Positions 6,238 through 14,056 of a DNA stretch of 17,175 nt are shown here, piece after piece. The notes below the pieces were generated by a model. It was not told where the DNA came from, did not search any database, and worked only from the letters and a program-made list of their open reading frames with translations. The stretch's first letter is position 1; each line of letters starts with the position of its first letter. Position numbers and translations under genes: made by a program. Location of the stretch: contig JAGFVZ010000014.1 of assembly GCA_017640265.1 (NCBI GenBank), positions 1 through 17,175 of the forward strand. The letters are read 5' to 3'. This DNA comes from Anoxypelagibacter denitrificans. GTDB lineage: Bacteria; Pseudomonadota; Alphaproteobacteria; Pelagibacterales; Pelagibacteraceae.

Positions 6238-8795
6238 TTTTTTTTCTTTTTACTTTTATCGTATTCTTTTCTTTTTTCAATCAAAATTAAAGCTTCTTCC
6301 ATTGTTATTTCGTCTGGGTCTTTATTTTCAGGTATCGTAGCATTAAGAGATTTATATTTAATATAGGGACCGTATTGTCCTTTCATTATTCTTACAGGTT
6401 TTTTATCTTCAGGATGTTCTCCAAGATTTTTTATTTCGGATGATGACATCCTACCGGGTTTAGCTTCAGAAATTAAAGTTACTGCTCTGTTGAGACCGAT
6501 TGTAAATAATTCATCAACACTTTCAATTCTCGCAGATTTATTGGAACATTTTAAATAAGGACCAAATCTTCCAACATTAATACTAATGTCTTCATTTAAA
6601 TCAGGATGTTTGCCAATTATTTTTGGCAAAGAACATAGATATTTAGCTTTTTCTAAATCTACGTTTTCAATTTGAAGACCTTTAGGTATAGATACATTTT
6701 TTAAATTTTCATTTTCTTTTTTCTTTTTGGATTTTTTTCTTTTATTTTGATCTAATTCATTAGGCTCAATCTCATATTGTAAATAAGGACCAAATCTTCC
6801 ATTTTTAAGGAAAATATCTTTACCTAAATCATTTTTTCCAATCAACTTAGGCTCTGCCAAATTAATTTGTTGTGATGCTTTTGATTTTGACAATGGTCTC
6901 GTAAATTTGCATTCTGGATAATTAGAACAACCTATAAAGGCACCGCCTCTGAAACTATTTTTAAGACTTAATTGACCAGTTTCACAAAGTTTACACTTTC
7001 TATCAATAGCATCATTATCATCTCTTTCAAATACAAGGTCGCCTAGACTTTCATTCAATAGATCCAAAACTTCCCTAGTTCTTTTCTCTTTGACTTTTCC
7101 AACATTTGAATAAAAGTCTTTCCAAAAATCATCTAAAACTTTAATCCAATCAATTTTACCACTGGTAATTTCATCCAATTGGTTTTCTAAATCTGCCGTA
7201 AAATTATAATCAACATATTTTGTAAATAATTTTTCAAGAAATGCAGATAATAATTTACCTCGGTCTGTAGGGTGAAATCTTTTATTTAGTAACTCAACAT
7301 AATTTCTGGTAGATAAAACAGATATTATACTTGCGTAAGTTGAGGGACGTCCTATTCCTAATTCTTCCATTTTTTTAACAAGGCTAGCTTCTGAATATCT
7401 TGGTGGAGGATCTGTAAAATGTTGTTCGTCAGTCAGTTCTTTTATATTAACCTTATCTTCAATTTTAACTTCAGGTAAAATATTTTTAAGATCTTCGTCT
7501 TTTTCCTCAAATTTGTAGACTTTTAGAAAACCATCAAATTTAATAGTAGAGCCATTCGCTTTAAAGTTAATTTTTTTATTTTCAGATTCTACAGTTATAC
7601 TTTTTCTATCAAATTCAGCTGGATTCATTTGAGAAGATAAAGCTCTATTCCAAATTAATTCATATAGTTTAGATTGATCAGTGCTTAAATATTTTTTCAT
7701 ATCTGTAGGTTTTTTGCTGATGTCCGTTGGCCTGATAGCTTCATGGGCTTCTTGAGCATTTTTTGCTTTCTTTCCGGCATAACTATTAGGATTTTCCGGA
7801 AGATATTCTTTACCATGCTCTTTATCTATAAAGTTTCTAAAGTCAGAGATAGCCTCATTAGAAATTTGAGTCCCATCAGTTCTCATATAGGTAATAAGAC
7901 CAACAGTATCTCCTTCAATATCTATTCCTTGGTAAAGTCTCTGAGCAATCTGCATTGTTCTGGACGCTCCAAAACCAAACTTTCCTGATGCTGTTTGCTG
8001 CAAGGTTGATGTCGTAAATGGAGCCATTGGATTTCTTCGGTAAACTTTTGAAGATACGTCAGCTATTTTATAAGATTGATTTTTGATTTCATTTAATGCT
8101 TTTTCAGAATCAGATTTTTTCTTAAATGAAAACTTTTCTATCTTTTCTCCATCAAAAACTGAAAGTTTAGATTTTATAAGTTTGCTTTGATTGTTCTCAA
8201 AGTTACTAGCAATGGTCCAGAACTCTTCTGGTTTGAAAAGTTCGATTTCGTGTTCTCGTTCTGTTATTAATCTAAGAGCGACAGATTGAACTCGTCCAGC
8301 AGATTTTGATCCTGGAAGTTTTGTCCATAAAATTGGAGATATATTAAAGCCAACGAGATAATCTAAAGCTCTTCTAGCCATGTAAGCGTTAACCAACAGG
8401 GATTCAATTTCTCTAGGATTATTGATTCCATTGGTAACAGCTTTTTTTGTAATTTCATTAAACACCACTCTTTCTACTTTTTTTCCTTTCAAGAGTTTTT
8501 TGCTTTCTAGAATTTCTCTGACATGCCAAGCAATTGCTTCTCCTTCTCTGTCAGGGTCAGTTGCTAATATAATTCTTTCTGAGTCAGCAGCAGCATCAGT
8601 TATTTCTTTAACGTATTTTTTAGAAAAAGAATCTAATTCCCATTCCATTTTAAAATTATTTTCAGGATCAACAGATCCATTTTTAGAAGGAAGATCTCTA
8701 ACATGACCATAGCTTGCTAAAACAAGGTAGTTTTTACCTAGATATTTGTTAATCGTTTTTGCTTTTGCTGGACTTTCTACAATTACTAGATTCAT
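6234..8795 (-). CDS. topA: DNA topoisomerase I (type IA) TopA
   Basis: TopA relaxes negative supercoils by transient 5'-phosphotyrosyl cleavage of one DNA strand. The 853-residue protein begins with a TOPRIM domain: IVESPAKAKTI (Glu7) and ATDPDREGEAIAWH, giving Asp80, Asp82 and Glu84 for Mg2+. LPGSKSAGRVQSVALRL (160-176) and the active site GLITYMRTDGTQIS follow, with catalytic Tyr303 and Arg305. The C-terminal region has one four-cysteine zinc ribbon (Cys601, 604, 623, 629), then three TOPRIM-C repeats marked by GRFGPYL at 666 and 742 and GQYGPYI at 806. A lysine-rich insertion lies at about 686-697, and the protein ends in KSKKKKK. The ATG is fixed by a strong GAGAGG four bases upstream. 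It follows plsY by 85 bases and is stop/start coupled (ATGA) to the next gene. Confidence 0.97.
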   Translation of the reverse strand: MNLVIVESPAKAKTINKYLGKNYLVLASYGHVRDLPSKNGSVDPENNFKMEWELDSFSKKYVKEITDAAADSERIILATDPDREGEAIAWHVREILESKKLLKGKKVERVVFNEITKKAVTNGINNPREIESLLVNAYMARRALDYLVGFNISPILWTKLPGSKSAGRVQSVALRLITEREHEIELFKPEEFWTIASNFENNQSKLIKSKLSVFDGEKIEKFSFKKKSDSEKALNEIKNQSYKIADVSSKVYRRNPMAPFTTSTLQQTASGKFGFGASRTMQIAQRLYQGIDIEGDTVGLITYMRTDGTQISNEAISDFRNFIDKEHGKEYLPENPNSYAGKKAKNAQEAHEAIRPTDISKKPTDMKKYLSTDQSKLYELIWNRALSSQMNPAEFDRKSITVESENKKINFKANGSTIKFDGFLKVYKFEEKDEDLKNILPEVKIEDKVNIKELTDEQHFTDPPPRYSEASLVKKMEELGIGRPSTYASIISVLSTRNYVELLNKRFHPTDRGKLLSAFLEKLFTKYVDYNFTADLENQLDEITSGKIDWIKVLDDFWKDFYSNVGKVKEKRTREVLDLLNESLGDLVFERDDNDAIDRKCKLCETGQLSLKNSFRGGAFIGCSNYPECKFTRPLSKSKASQQINLAEPKLIGKNDLGKDIFLKNGRFGPYLQYEIEPNELDQNKRKKSKKKKENENLKNVSIPKGLQIENVDLEKAKYLCSLPKIIGKHPDLNEDISINVGRFGPYLKCSNKSARIESVDELFTIGLNRAVTLISEAKPGRMSSSEIKNLGEHPEDKKPVRIMKGQYGPYIKYKSLNATIPENKDPDEITMEEALILIEKRKEYDKSKKKKK

Positions 8796-8799
8796 CTAT

Positions 8800-8805
8800 C
8801 CTCTC
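8800..8805 (-). promoter_or_regulatory. Strong ribosome binding site of topA
   Basis: On the minus strand GAGAGG lies four bases before the topA ATG. It is one of the clearest Shine-Dalgarno sequences in the window and fixes the topA start. Confidence 0.7.
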
Positions 8806-8818
8806 TATGAAACTTTAC

Positions 8819-8845
8819 TGTCAAATATAATTTGTTTTGTCAAAT
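8819..8845 (-). promoter_or_regulatory. Direct repeat of ATTTGACA upstream of topA
   Basis: Two identical 8-base copies of ATTTGACA (minus strand, at 8838-8845 and 8819-8826) lie 19 bases apart in the 85-base plsY-topA gap. Each contains a perfect -35 consensus TTGACA, but neither has a good -10 box at 16-18 bases. They may be one promoter element plus a duplicated site, or a regulator-binding direct repeat. The region is the only sizeable gap in the leftward gene run, so a topA promoter here is plausible. Confidence 0.35.
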
Positions 8846-8863
8846 TAAGGATTTCAGAAGATT

Positions 8864-8878
8864 AAAAAAGGGCCTTTT
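8864..8878 (-). terminator. Weak hairpin with T tract just after plsY
   Basis: On the minus strand AAAAG, loop GCC, CTTTT is followed by two more T, starting two bases after the plsY stop. The stem has five pairs, only one of them G-C, so it would be a very weak intrinsic terminator or simply AT-rich chance. It is recorded because it sits exactly at the plsY end before the gap carrying the topA leader. Confidence 0.2.
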
Positions 8879-8880
8879 AC

Positions 8881-9519
8881 CTAGAGTTTTATTTTCTGTT
8901 CACTTTTGTTTTTAAGGTTAGAAATATTTTTTCTATGTGTAAATATTATTAAAATAAAAAAAATAAATAAAAGAAACGTTGTATTTACGCCAACTGTATT
9001 TGGGTAAAGAGTTTGTTCTGGCATTTTTAAAAGAATTGGATTAACAATTTCTCTAATTGACTGCACAACGAACACTGTTAATGAAGCAAACATTGAGGAC
9101 AAAGAAGAATATCTAAATATTAGAGATATAGCTAACCATGTAAACATAAATAACAAACTTAGTTGTAAAGATAATGCAAATAAAACACCCAAGTAAGTAG
9201 CAACACCTTTGCCACCTCTAAATTTTAGCCAAATTGGAAAAATATGCCCTAAAAATGTTGCAAGACATGACAGCTCAATTAATCCGGAAAAATATTGCAC
9301 TGTAATTACTACAGGAACGTAACCTTTTAAAATATCAAACACAAGTGTTGCCGCTGCTAAAAATTTATTACCAGTTCTTAAAACATTGGTTGTTCCAATA
9401 TTTTTTGATCCTATCTTTCTAATGTCTTTTTTTAAAAATAATTTTGTTAAGATCAAACCAAACGGTATTGATCCACATAGATATGAAAAAATAAAAACTA
9501 AAAATATCTCAGTATTCAC
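8881..9519 (-). CDS. plsY: Glycerol-3-phosphate acyltransferase PlsY (acyl-phosphate dependent)
   Basis: PlsY is an inner-membrane enzyme that transfers acyl groups from acyl-phosphate (made by PlsX) to glycerol-3-phosphate, the first step of phospholipid synthesis. The 212-residue protein has about five to six hydrophobic segments and the family motifs: YLCGSIPFG (13-21), DIRKIGSKNIGTTNVLRTG (32-50) and GHIFPIWLKFRGGKGVATYL (91-110). The usual GSGNIGATN reads GSKNIGTTN. The last motif is H194 with RKNISNLKNKSE, a looser version of the common HRxNIxRLxxGxE. Its start overlaps the pyrC-like stop by four bases, so it is translationally coupled to the pyr genes. It ends with TAG, unlike most neighbours. 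In many Alphaproteobacteria dprA comes next; here it does not. Confidence 0.95.
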   Translation of the reverse strand: MNTEIFLVFIFSYLCGSIPFGLILTKLFLKKDIRKIGSKNIGTTNVLRTGNKFLAAATLVFDILKGYVPVVITVQYFSGLIELSCLATFLGHIFPIWLKFRGGKGVATYLGVLFALSLQLSLLFMFTWLAISLIFRYSSLSSMFASLTVFVVQSIREIVNPILLKMPEQTLYPNTVGVNTTFLLFIFFILIIFTHRKNISNLKNKSEQKIKL

Positions 9520-10808
9520 TGTAAGCTAAAGGCTTGCTCACCTTTAAGATAAGTCATCAGCACTTTTCCTTGCAAATTCCTGTTTTCTGTTGCTGCATTT
9601 TTAGATTTCGATTTAAGTTTAGAAACGTCTACTTTCCAAGGTTGATCAAGATCAAAAATACATAAATCTGCATCTTTACCCACTTTTAAAGTACCTTTAT
9701 CAATTTTTAATATTTTTGCAGGGTTGTATGTAATTGTTTCAATGATTTTTTTCAGCGGTAAAGAGTTATTATGATAAAGTTCTAAACAGAGAGACAAAAG
9801 CGTTTCAATACCGATGGATCCCTCAGCCGCTTGTGCAAATGGCAATCTTTTACTTTCTTCGTCCTCCGGTTTGTGATCAGAGACAATGACATCTATTAAG
9901 TCGTTTTTTATGCCTTGAATTAACGCTTTTCTATCTTCTTCTTTTCTTAAAGGGGGAGATATTTTTAAAAAAGTTTTAAAATCACCTATATCATTTTCAT
10001 TAAGTGATAAATTGTTTATTGAAACTCCAGAAGAAAATTTCAAATTATTATTTTTATATTTTTTTATTACCTCAACAGATTTAGCGGATGATAATTGTGA
10101 GATATGATATCTACATGGATATTCTTCTAATAGCGACAAATCTCTCTCAACGATAATTTTTTCAGCAATGTAAGGTATACCTTGCAGACCTAATCTGGTA
10201 GAAATTTCACCTTCATTGATACATCTATTTTTTGAAAGTTCATAATCTTCTGGATGTTGCATTACCAAAACATCTAATTCGGAAGCATAATTCATAATTC
10301 GAGACATTATTTCTGAGTTTTGTACTGTTTTTATGGCATCAGTAAATCCAATGATTCCTCTTTTGGACAAAAGACCAAATTCAGTCATAAGTTTTCCGTC
10401 CATATTTCTAGTTAATGTTGCTGATGGAAAAATATTTATATTTGACTTATCTCGACCTCTTCTCACAATAAAATCAACCATCGAAACATTATCTATTACG
10501 GGGCTAGTATTTGGCATTGAAACTACTGATGTGACACCACCAGATAACGCAGCCTCACTCAAACTCCTAAAATTTTCTTTGTACTCAAAACCCGGTTCTC
10601 CAATAAACACTTTCATGTCTATTATTCCTGGTATTAGCACTTTTCCTTTTAAATCAATTTTATCAGCTTTGGATGGAATATTTCCTTTTCCTACATTTTT
10701 TCCTATTGCTTTAATTTTCCCTTTTTCATTAACAATTAGTCCTCCATTTACATCAAGATTTTGTGAAGGGTCAATTATTCTTGCATTAATAAAATATTTT
10801 TCTTTCAT
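9516..10808 (-). CDS. pyrC: Dihydroorotase-like protein lacking the HxH metal site (PyrC'/PyrX type)
   Basis: The 430-residue protein has the full class I dihydroorotase fold, with VLIPGIIDMKVFIGEPGFEY near 57-76, GGVTSVVSMPNTSPVIDN (90-107) and DVIVSDHKPEDEESKRLPFA (306-325). The catalytic HxH after GxxD is replaced by Lys66-Val67-Phe68, and the second histidine of DHAPH is lost (Asp311-His312-Lys-Pro-Glu). Asp157, His185 and His235 remain. In known Pseudomonas-type enzymes, a PyrC' with lost metal ligands does not hydrolyse dihydroorotate but is needed to assemble active aspartate transcarbamoylase. Alphaproteobacterial pyrB neighbours often show the same DMRV(F/Q) change. Its ATG overlaps the pyrB stop by one base (TAATG), which fits a stoichiometric partner of PyrB. 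I infer that it is structural and that a catalytic dihydroorotase lies elsewhere in the genome. Confidence 0.88.
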   Translation of the reverse strand: MKEKYFINARIIDPSQNLDVNGGLIVNEKGKIKAIGKNVGKGNIPSKADKIDLKGKVLIPGIIDMKVFIGEPGFEYKENFRSLSEAALSGGVTSVVSMPNTSPVIDNVSMVDFIVRRGRDKSNINIFPSATLTRNMDGKLMTEFGLLSKRGIIGFTDAIKTVQNSEIMSRIMNYASELDVLVMQHPEDYELSKNRCINEGEISTRLGLQGIPYIAEKIIVERDLSLLEEYPCRYHISQLSSAKSVEVIKKYKNNNLKFSSGVSINNLSLNENDIGDFKTFLKISPPLRKEEDRKALIQGIKNDLIDVIVSDHKPEDEESKRLPFAQAAEGSIGIETLLSLCLELYHNNSLPLKKIIETITYNPAKILKIDKGTLKVGKDADLCIFDLDQPWKVDVSKLKSKSKNAATENRNLQGKVLMTYLKGEQAFSLQ

Positions 10809-11752
10809 TATTTACAATATAATTTTAGACACGCCATTCTGACAGCAACTCCAAGTTCTACTTGCTCTTTAATTAAACTTACGTTTATATCGTCAGCAAG
10901 CTTTGTATCAATTTCAACACCTCTATTCGTTGGGCCCGGGTGCATTAATAAAGCATCTTTCTTAGCAAATTTTAATTTTTCAGGAGTCAATCCAAAATAT
11001 TCGTAGTATTCTCTTTTTGAAGGTAGGAATGATCCTTTCATTCTTTCGTTTTGCAGTCTTAACATCATAACAATATCGCAAGATTTAAGTCCTTCTTTCA
11101 TATTTGTGTAAGTTTTAACACCAAGTTTTTCTATAGAGTTGGGCATTAAAGTTTTTGGCGCTATTACATTTACTTCACCACCTAACATATTTAACAAATA
11201 TATATTTGATCTTGCTACCCGAGAATGAAGTATGTCTCCACAAATGGCAATTTTTAATCCTTCAATTTTGCCTTTTCTATTAATTATAGTTAAAGCATCC
11301 AAAAGAGCTTGTGTAGGATGTTCTCTTAAACCATCACCAGCATTAATTACTGCACAATTAACTTTTTGAGATAAAAGATTTGGTGCTCCTGAATCTTGAT
11401 GACGTATAACTATAATGTCAGGATGCATTGCATTTAAAGACATGGCGGTATCCAGAATAGTCTCTCCTTTTTTTAATGATGAATTAGTAACATTCATAGT
11501 CATCACATCTGCACCCAATCTTTTTCCAGCGAGATCAAAGGAGCTTTGAGTTCTAGTGGAAGGTTCAAAAAATAAATTTATTTGAGTTTTTCCTCTTAGT
11601 AAGTCTAATTTTTTTGAGGCGCTTCTATTTAAGCTTATAAAATTTTTTGCCTCATCTAATATCAGGTTTGCTTCTTTAATAGATAAATTTTGGATACCTA
11701 AAAGGTGTTTTTGGATTTTCTTAACAGCCGAAAACTTTTTTATAACCGCCAT
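10808..11752 (-). CDS. pyrB: Aspartate carbamoyltransferase catalytic subunit PyrB
   Basis: PyrB joins carbamoyl phosphate and aspartate to N-carbamoylaspartate, the committed step of pyrimidine synthesis. The 314-residue protein (family about 305-340) has the carbamoyl-phosphate loop FFEPSTRTQSSFDLAGKRLG (61-80; Ser65, Thr66, Arg67, Thr68), the SSLKKGET loop (91-98) with its active-site lysine, HPTQALLDALT at 145-155 and MHPGPTNRGVEI near the C terminus. All look intact. There is no pyrI regulatory subunit nearby; the next gene is the metal-site-deficient pyrC-like gene. A 44-base gap with a short dyad separates it from the upstream gene ruvX. Pyrimidine control through that leader is possible but not demonstrated. 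Confidence 0.96.
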   Translation of the reverse strand: MAVIKKFSAVKKIQKHLLGIQNLSIKEANLILDEAKNFISLNRSASKKLDLLRGKTQINLFFEPSTRTQSSFDLAGKRLGADVMTMNVTNSSLKKGETILDTAMSLNAMHPDIIVIRHQDSGAPNLLSQKVNCAVINAGDGLREHPTQALLDALTIINRKGKIEGLKIAICGDILHSRVARSNIYLLNMLGGEVNVIAPKTLMPNSIEKLGVKTYTNMKEGLKSCDIVMMLRLQNERMKGSFLPSKREYYEYFGLTPEKLKFAKKDALLMHPGPTNRGVEIDTKLADDINVSLIKEQVELGVAVRMACLKLYCK

Positions 11753-11763
11753 TAAAATTAACT

Positions 11764-11780
11764 CTATAAGTCTTTTATAG
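11764..11780 (-). promoter_or_regulatory. Inverted repeat in the pyrB leader
   Basis: CTATAA and TTATAG are perfect 6-base complements around a 5-base loop, 12-28 bases upstream of the pyrB ATG. The stem is AT-rich and not followed by a T tract, so it is not a classical terminator. It could be an operator-like dyad or a weak leader hairpin; the TATAAA it contains could also serve as a -10 box. Confidence 0.3.
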
Positions 11781-11796
11781 GATCATAGCAAGTTAT

Positions 11797-12252
11797 TTAT
11801 CGTTTTAAATAGTCGAGCACTCCTTGTAGAATAAATGAAGCCGCATTTTGGTCTAATTTCTCAATTTTCTTAGAAGTATTTACCCCTATATTACCAGATA
11901 ATTTAAAAGCCCCTTCACTTGATAATCTTTCATCCCACATTGTGACGGGTATTGAAATATTATTTGATAAGTTCCTTGCAAAATCATTGGATGATTGTGA
12001 AGAGCTACCTTTAGAACCGTCCATATTTAACGGATTACCAACAACGATTCCTTTTATATTGTTTTCTTCTATTATTTCTTTAATTTCTTTAATCAAATCA
12101 AAAAATTTTTTTTTCAAAATAGTTTTTAAGGGTGTTGAGACCAGTTTATCTTCATCTGATATTGCCAAACCAATCCTTTTTTTACCCGGATCGATTCCTA
12201 GTAGTCTAGACTTATTTCCTATAGATTTCTTAAAATCTTCAATATCTAGCAT
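11797..12252 (-). CDS. ruvX: Putative pre-16S rRNA nuclease RuvX (YqgF family)
   Basis: YqgF/RuvX is an RNase H-fold nuclease implicated in maturation of the 16S rRNA 5' end; the older Holliday-junction resolvase name is a homology label. The 151-residue protein has the expected acidic motifs: LLGIDPGKKRIGLAISD at 17-33 with Asp21, VVGNPLNMDGS in the middle, MWDERLSSEGA, and DQNAASFILQGVLDYL at the C terminus. It is the first gene of the leftward group, divergent from gatC across 53 bases, and lies 44 bases upstream of pyrB, a neighbourhood seen in other Alphaproteobacteria. Confidence 0.93.
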   Translation of the reverse strand: MLDIEDFKKSIGNKSRLLGIDPGKKRIGLAISDEDKLVSTPLKTILKKKFFDLIKEIKEIIEENNIKGIVVGNPLNMDGSKGSSSQSSNDFARNLSNNISIPVTMWDERLSSEGAFKLSGNIGVNTSKKIEKLDQNAASFILQGVLDYLKR

Positions 12253-12305
12253 GAATATGTTATATTTTACTTCACTTTCTTAACAAACTAAAACATAGTT
12301 TATAA
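12253..12305. promoter_or_regulatory. Divergent ruvX/gatC intergenic region
   Basis: This 53-base AT-rich gap must carry the promoters of both the leftward ruvX-pyr run and the rightward gat operon unless they lie inside the coding regions. On the minus strand TTGTTA is followed after 16 bases by TATAAC, a moderate sigma-70-like pair that would put the ruvX start close to its ATG. No good pair is seen on the plus strand, and neither gene has a clear Shine-Dalgarno sequence. Confidence 0.35.
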
Positions 12306-12593
12306 ATGTCTATAGATAAAAACCAAGTTAAAAAAGTTGCTAAACTATCTAGAATTTCTCTTGATGATAGTAAACTAGAATCCCTATCCAAAGATTTAGC
12401 TTCAATACTAAATTTTGTAGAACAATTAAACGAACTAGACACAAAGAAAACGGAGCCCTTAACTTCTATAGTTGACAAAACTCTTGAACCTAGGGCCGAT
12501 AAAATTAATGACGGCAAGATAAAGAACGAAATATTAAAAAATTCCCCTGATAAAAACGAAGATTTTTTTATTGTTCCGAAAGTCATTGAATAA
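12306..12593 (+). CDS. gatC: Asp-tRNA(Asn)/Glu-tRNA(Gln) amidotransferase subunit C
   Basis: GatC is the small stabilising subunit that wraps around GatA and contacts GatB. The 95-residue length is exactly typical. Recognisable parts are VKKVAKLSRISLDDSKLESL near the N terminus, the LASILNFVEQLNELDT helix, the EPLTSI segment and a C-terminal FFIVPKVIE that matches the family ending FxVPKVIE. It leads the gatCAB operon, with gatA starting two bases after its stop. Confidence 0.95.
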   Translation: MSIDKNQVKKVAKLSRISLDDSKLESLSKDLASILNFVEQLNELDTKKTEPLTSIVDKTLEPRADKINDGKIKNEILKNSPDKNEDFFIVPKVIE

Positions 12594-12595
12594 AC

Positions 12596-14053
12596 ATGTC
12601 AGATTTTAATAAGAGTTCACTTTCAGAAATTGTAAATCTAATTAAATCAAAAAAAGTATCTTCTTTAGAAGTAACAAATCATTTTATTAAAAATATTGAA
12701 AAGAGTAAAAAATTAAATAGTTTTATCACGACTTGTTTTGAGGAAAGCGTAAAGAATGCAAAAAACTTTGATTCAAAGAAAAATTTTGATGGTCTGCTTT
12801 CAGGAGTCCCTTTGGCTGTTAAAGATTTGTTTTGCACAAAAAATGTAAAGACTACAGCAGGAAGCAAGATCCTAGAAAATTTTACTCCCACATATGAATC
12901 TACTGTTACTCGTAATTTGTGGTCCGAAGGAGCTATTTTACTTGGTAAACTTAATTGTGATGAATTTGCTATGGGTTCATCTAATGAAACAAGTTATTTT
13001 GGAAACACAATTAATCCAGTCGGTAAAGATTTGGTTCCAGGAGGATCTTCGGGAGGATCTGCTAGCGCTTTAGCAGCAAATCTTACTCCAGCAACAATAG
13101 GCACTGATACTGGCGGATCAATTAGACAGCCAGCTTCTTTTACTGGAACTGTAGGATTAAAACCTACTTATGGATTATGCTCTAGATGGGGAATAGTTGC
13201 CTTTGCTTCATCCTTGGATCAGGCCGGTCCAATGACAAAAAATGTTGAAGATTGTGCCTTACTCTTAGAAGCAATGTCGGGGCATGATGAGAAAGATTCC
13301 ACTTCCATAAATAAAAAAAATGAAAAGTATTCAAAGAATTTAAATGAAAAAATAAAAGGATTAAAAATTGGAATACCCAAAGAGTACAGAGTAGAGAATA
13401 TGCCAAAGGAGATAGACAGTCTTTGGAAAAAAGGAATAGATATTTTAAAAAATTCTGGAGCTAAGATCGTTGATGTTTCACTTCCTCACACAAAATATGC
13501 GTTACCAACATATTATATCGTTGCGCCAGCAGAGGCTTCTTCAAATCTGGCACGTTATGATGGTGTAAAATATGGATATAGATCTAAAAAAGGAAAAAAT
13601 CTCATTGAAATGTATGAAAATACAAGAGGAGAGGGATTTGGTGACGAAGTAAAAAGAAGAATTCTTATTGGAACTTATGTTTTGTCATCAGGTTATTATG
13701 ATGCTTATTATCTTAAGGCGCAAAAGGTAAGAAGATTAATTAAAAATGATTTTGATAAATGTTTTAAAAATGTAGATGCTATTTTGACTCCATCTACCCC
13801 CAGTTCTGCTTTTAAAATTGGAGAAAAGACCAATGATCCGATATCTATGTATTTGAATGATATATTCACCGTGCCAGTTAATTTGGCAGGTATTCCAGCA
13901 ATCTCAATACCAGCTGGACAAGATGAAAAAGGATATCCTTTGGGGCTTCAGCTCATAACAAAGGCATTGGATGAGCAAAAAGTTTTAAACATAGCTTTTG
14001 CAATGGAGAAAAGTATTGATTTTAAGCAATCTCTAAATAGATGGTGGGAATAA
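12596..14053 (+). CDS. gatA: Asp-tRNA(Asn)/Glu-tRNA(Gln) amidotransferase subunit A (glutaminase)
   Basis: GatA releases ammonia from glutamine for transfer by GatB to mischarged Glu-tRNA(Gln) or Asp-tRNA(Asn). The 485-residue protein is full length and has the amidase-signature Ser-cisSer-Lys triad: Lys76 in VPLAVKDLF, Ser151 in VPGGSSGGSASALAANL (147-163) and Ser175 in GTDTGGSIRQPASF (169-182). The C-terminal part has NLAGIPAISIPAG and GLQLI, also characteristic. It is separated from gatC by two bases and from gatB by three, so the three subunits are made from one mRNA. Confidence 0.97.
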   Translation: MSDFNKSSLSEIVNLIKSKKVSSLEVTNHFIKNIEKSKKLNSFITTCFEESVKNAKNFDSKKNFDGLLSGVPLAVKDLFCTKNVKTTAGSKILENFTPTYESTVTRNLWSEGAILLGKLNCDEFAMGSSNETSYFGNTINPVGKDLVPGGSSGGSASALAANLTPATIGTDTGGSIRQPASFTGTVGLKPTYGLCSRWGIVAFASSLDQAGPMTKNVEDCALLLEAMSGHDEKDSTSINKKNEKYSKNLNEKIKGLKIGIPKEYRVENMPKEIDSLWKKGIDILKNSGAKIVDVSLPHTKYALPTYYIVAPAEASSNLARYDGVKYGYRSKKGKNLIEMYENTRGEGFGDEVKRRILIGTYVLSSGYYDAYYLKAQKVRRLIKNDFDKCFKNVDAILTPSTPSSAFKIGEKTNDPISMYLNDIFTVPVNLAGIPAISIPAGQDEKGYPLGLQLITKALDEQKVLNIAFAMEKSIDFKQSLNRWWE

Positions 14054-14056
14054 TTT

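Noticed and set aside
6688..6740. Low-complexity A/T-rich tract within topA encoding a lysine run, considered as a frameshift site.
   Set aside because: The frame continues without interruption through the following TOPRIM-C repeats, so it is simply a charged linker.
10333..10842. 169-codon plus-strand reading frame opposite the pyrC-like and pyrB genes.
   Set aside because: Composition reflects the complement of the real genes, no motif is seen, and it crosses the pyrB/pyrC junction.
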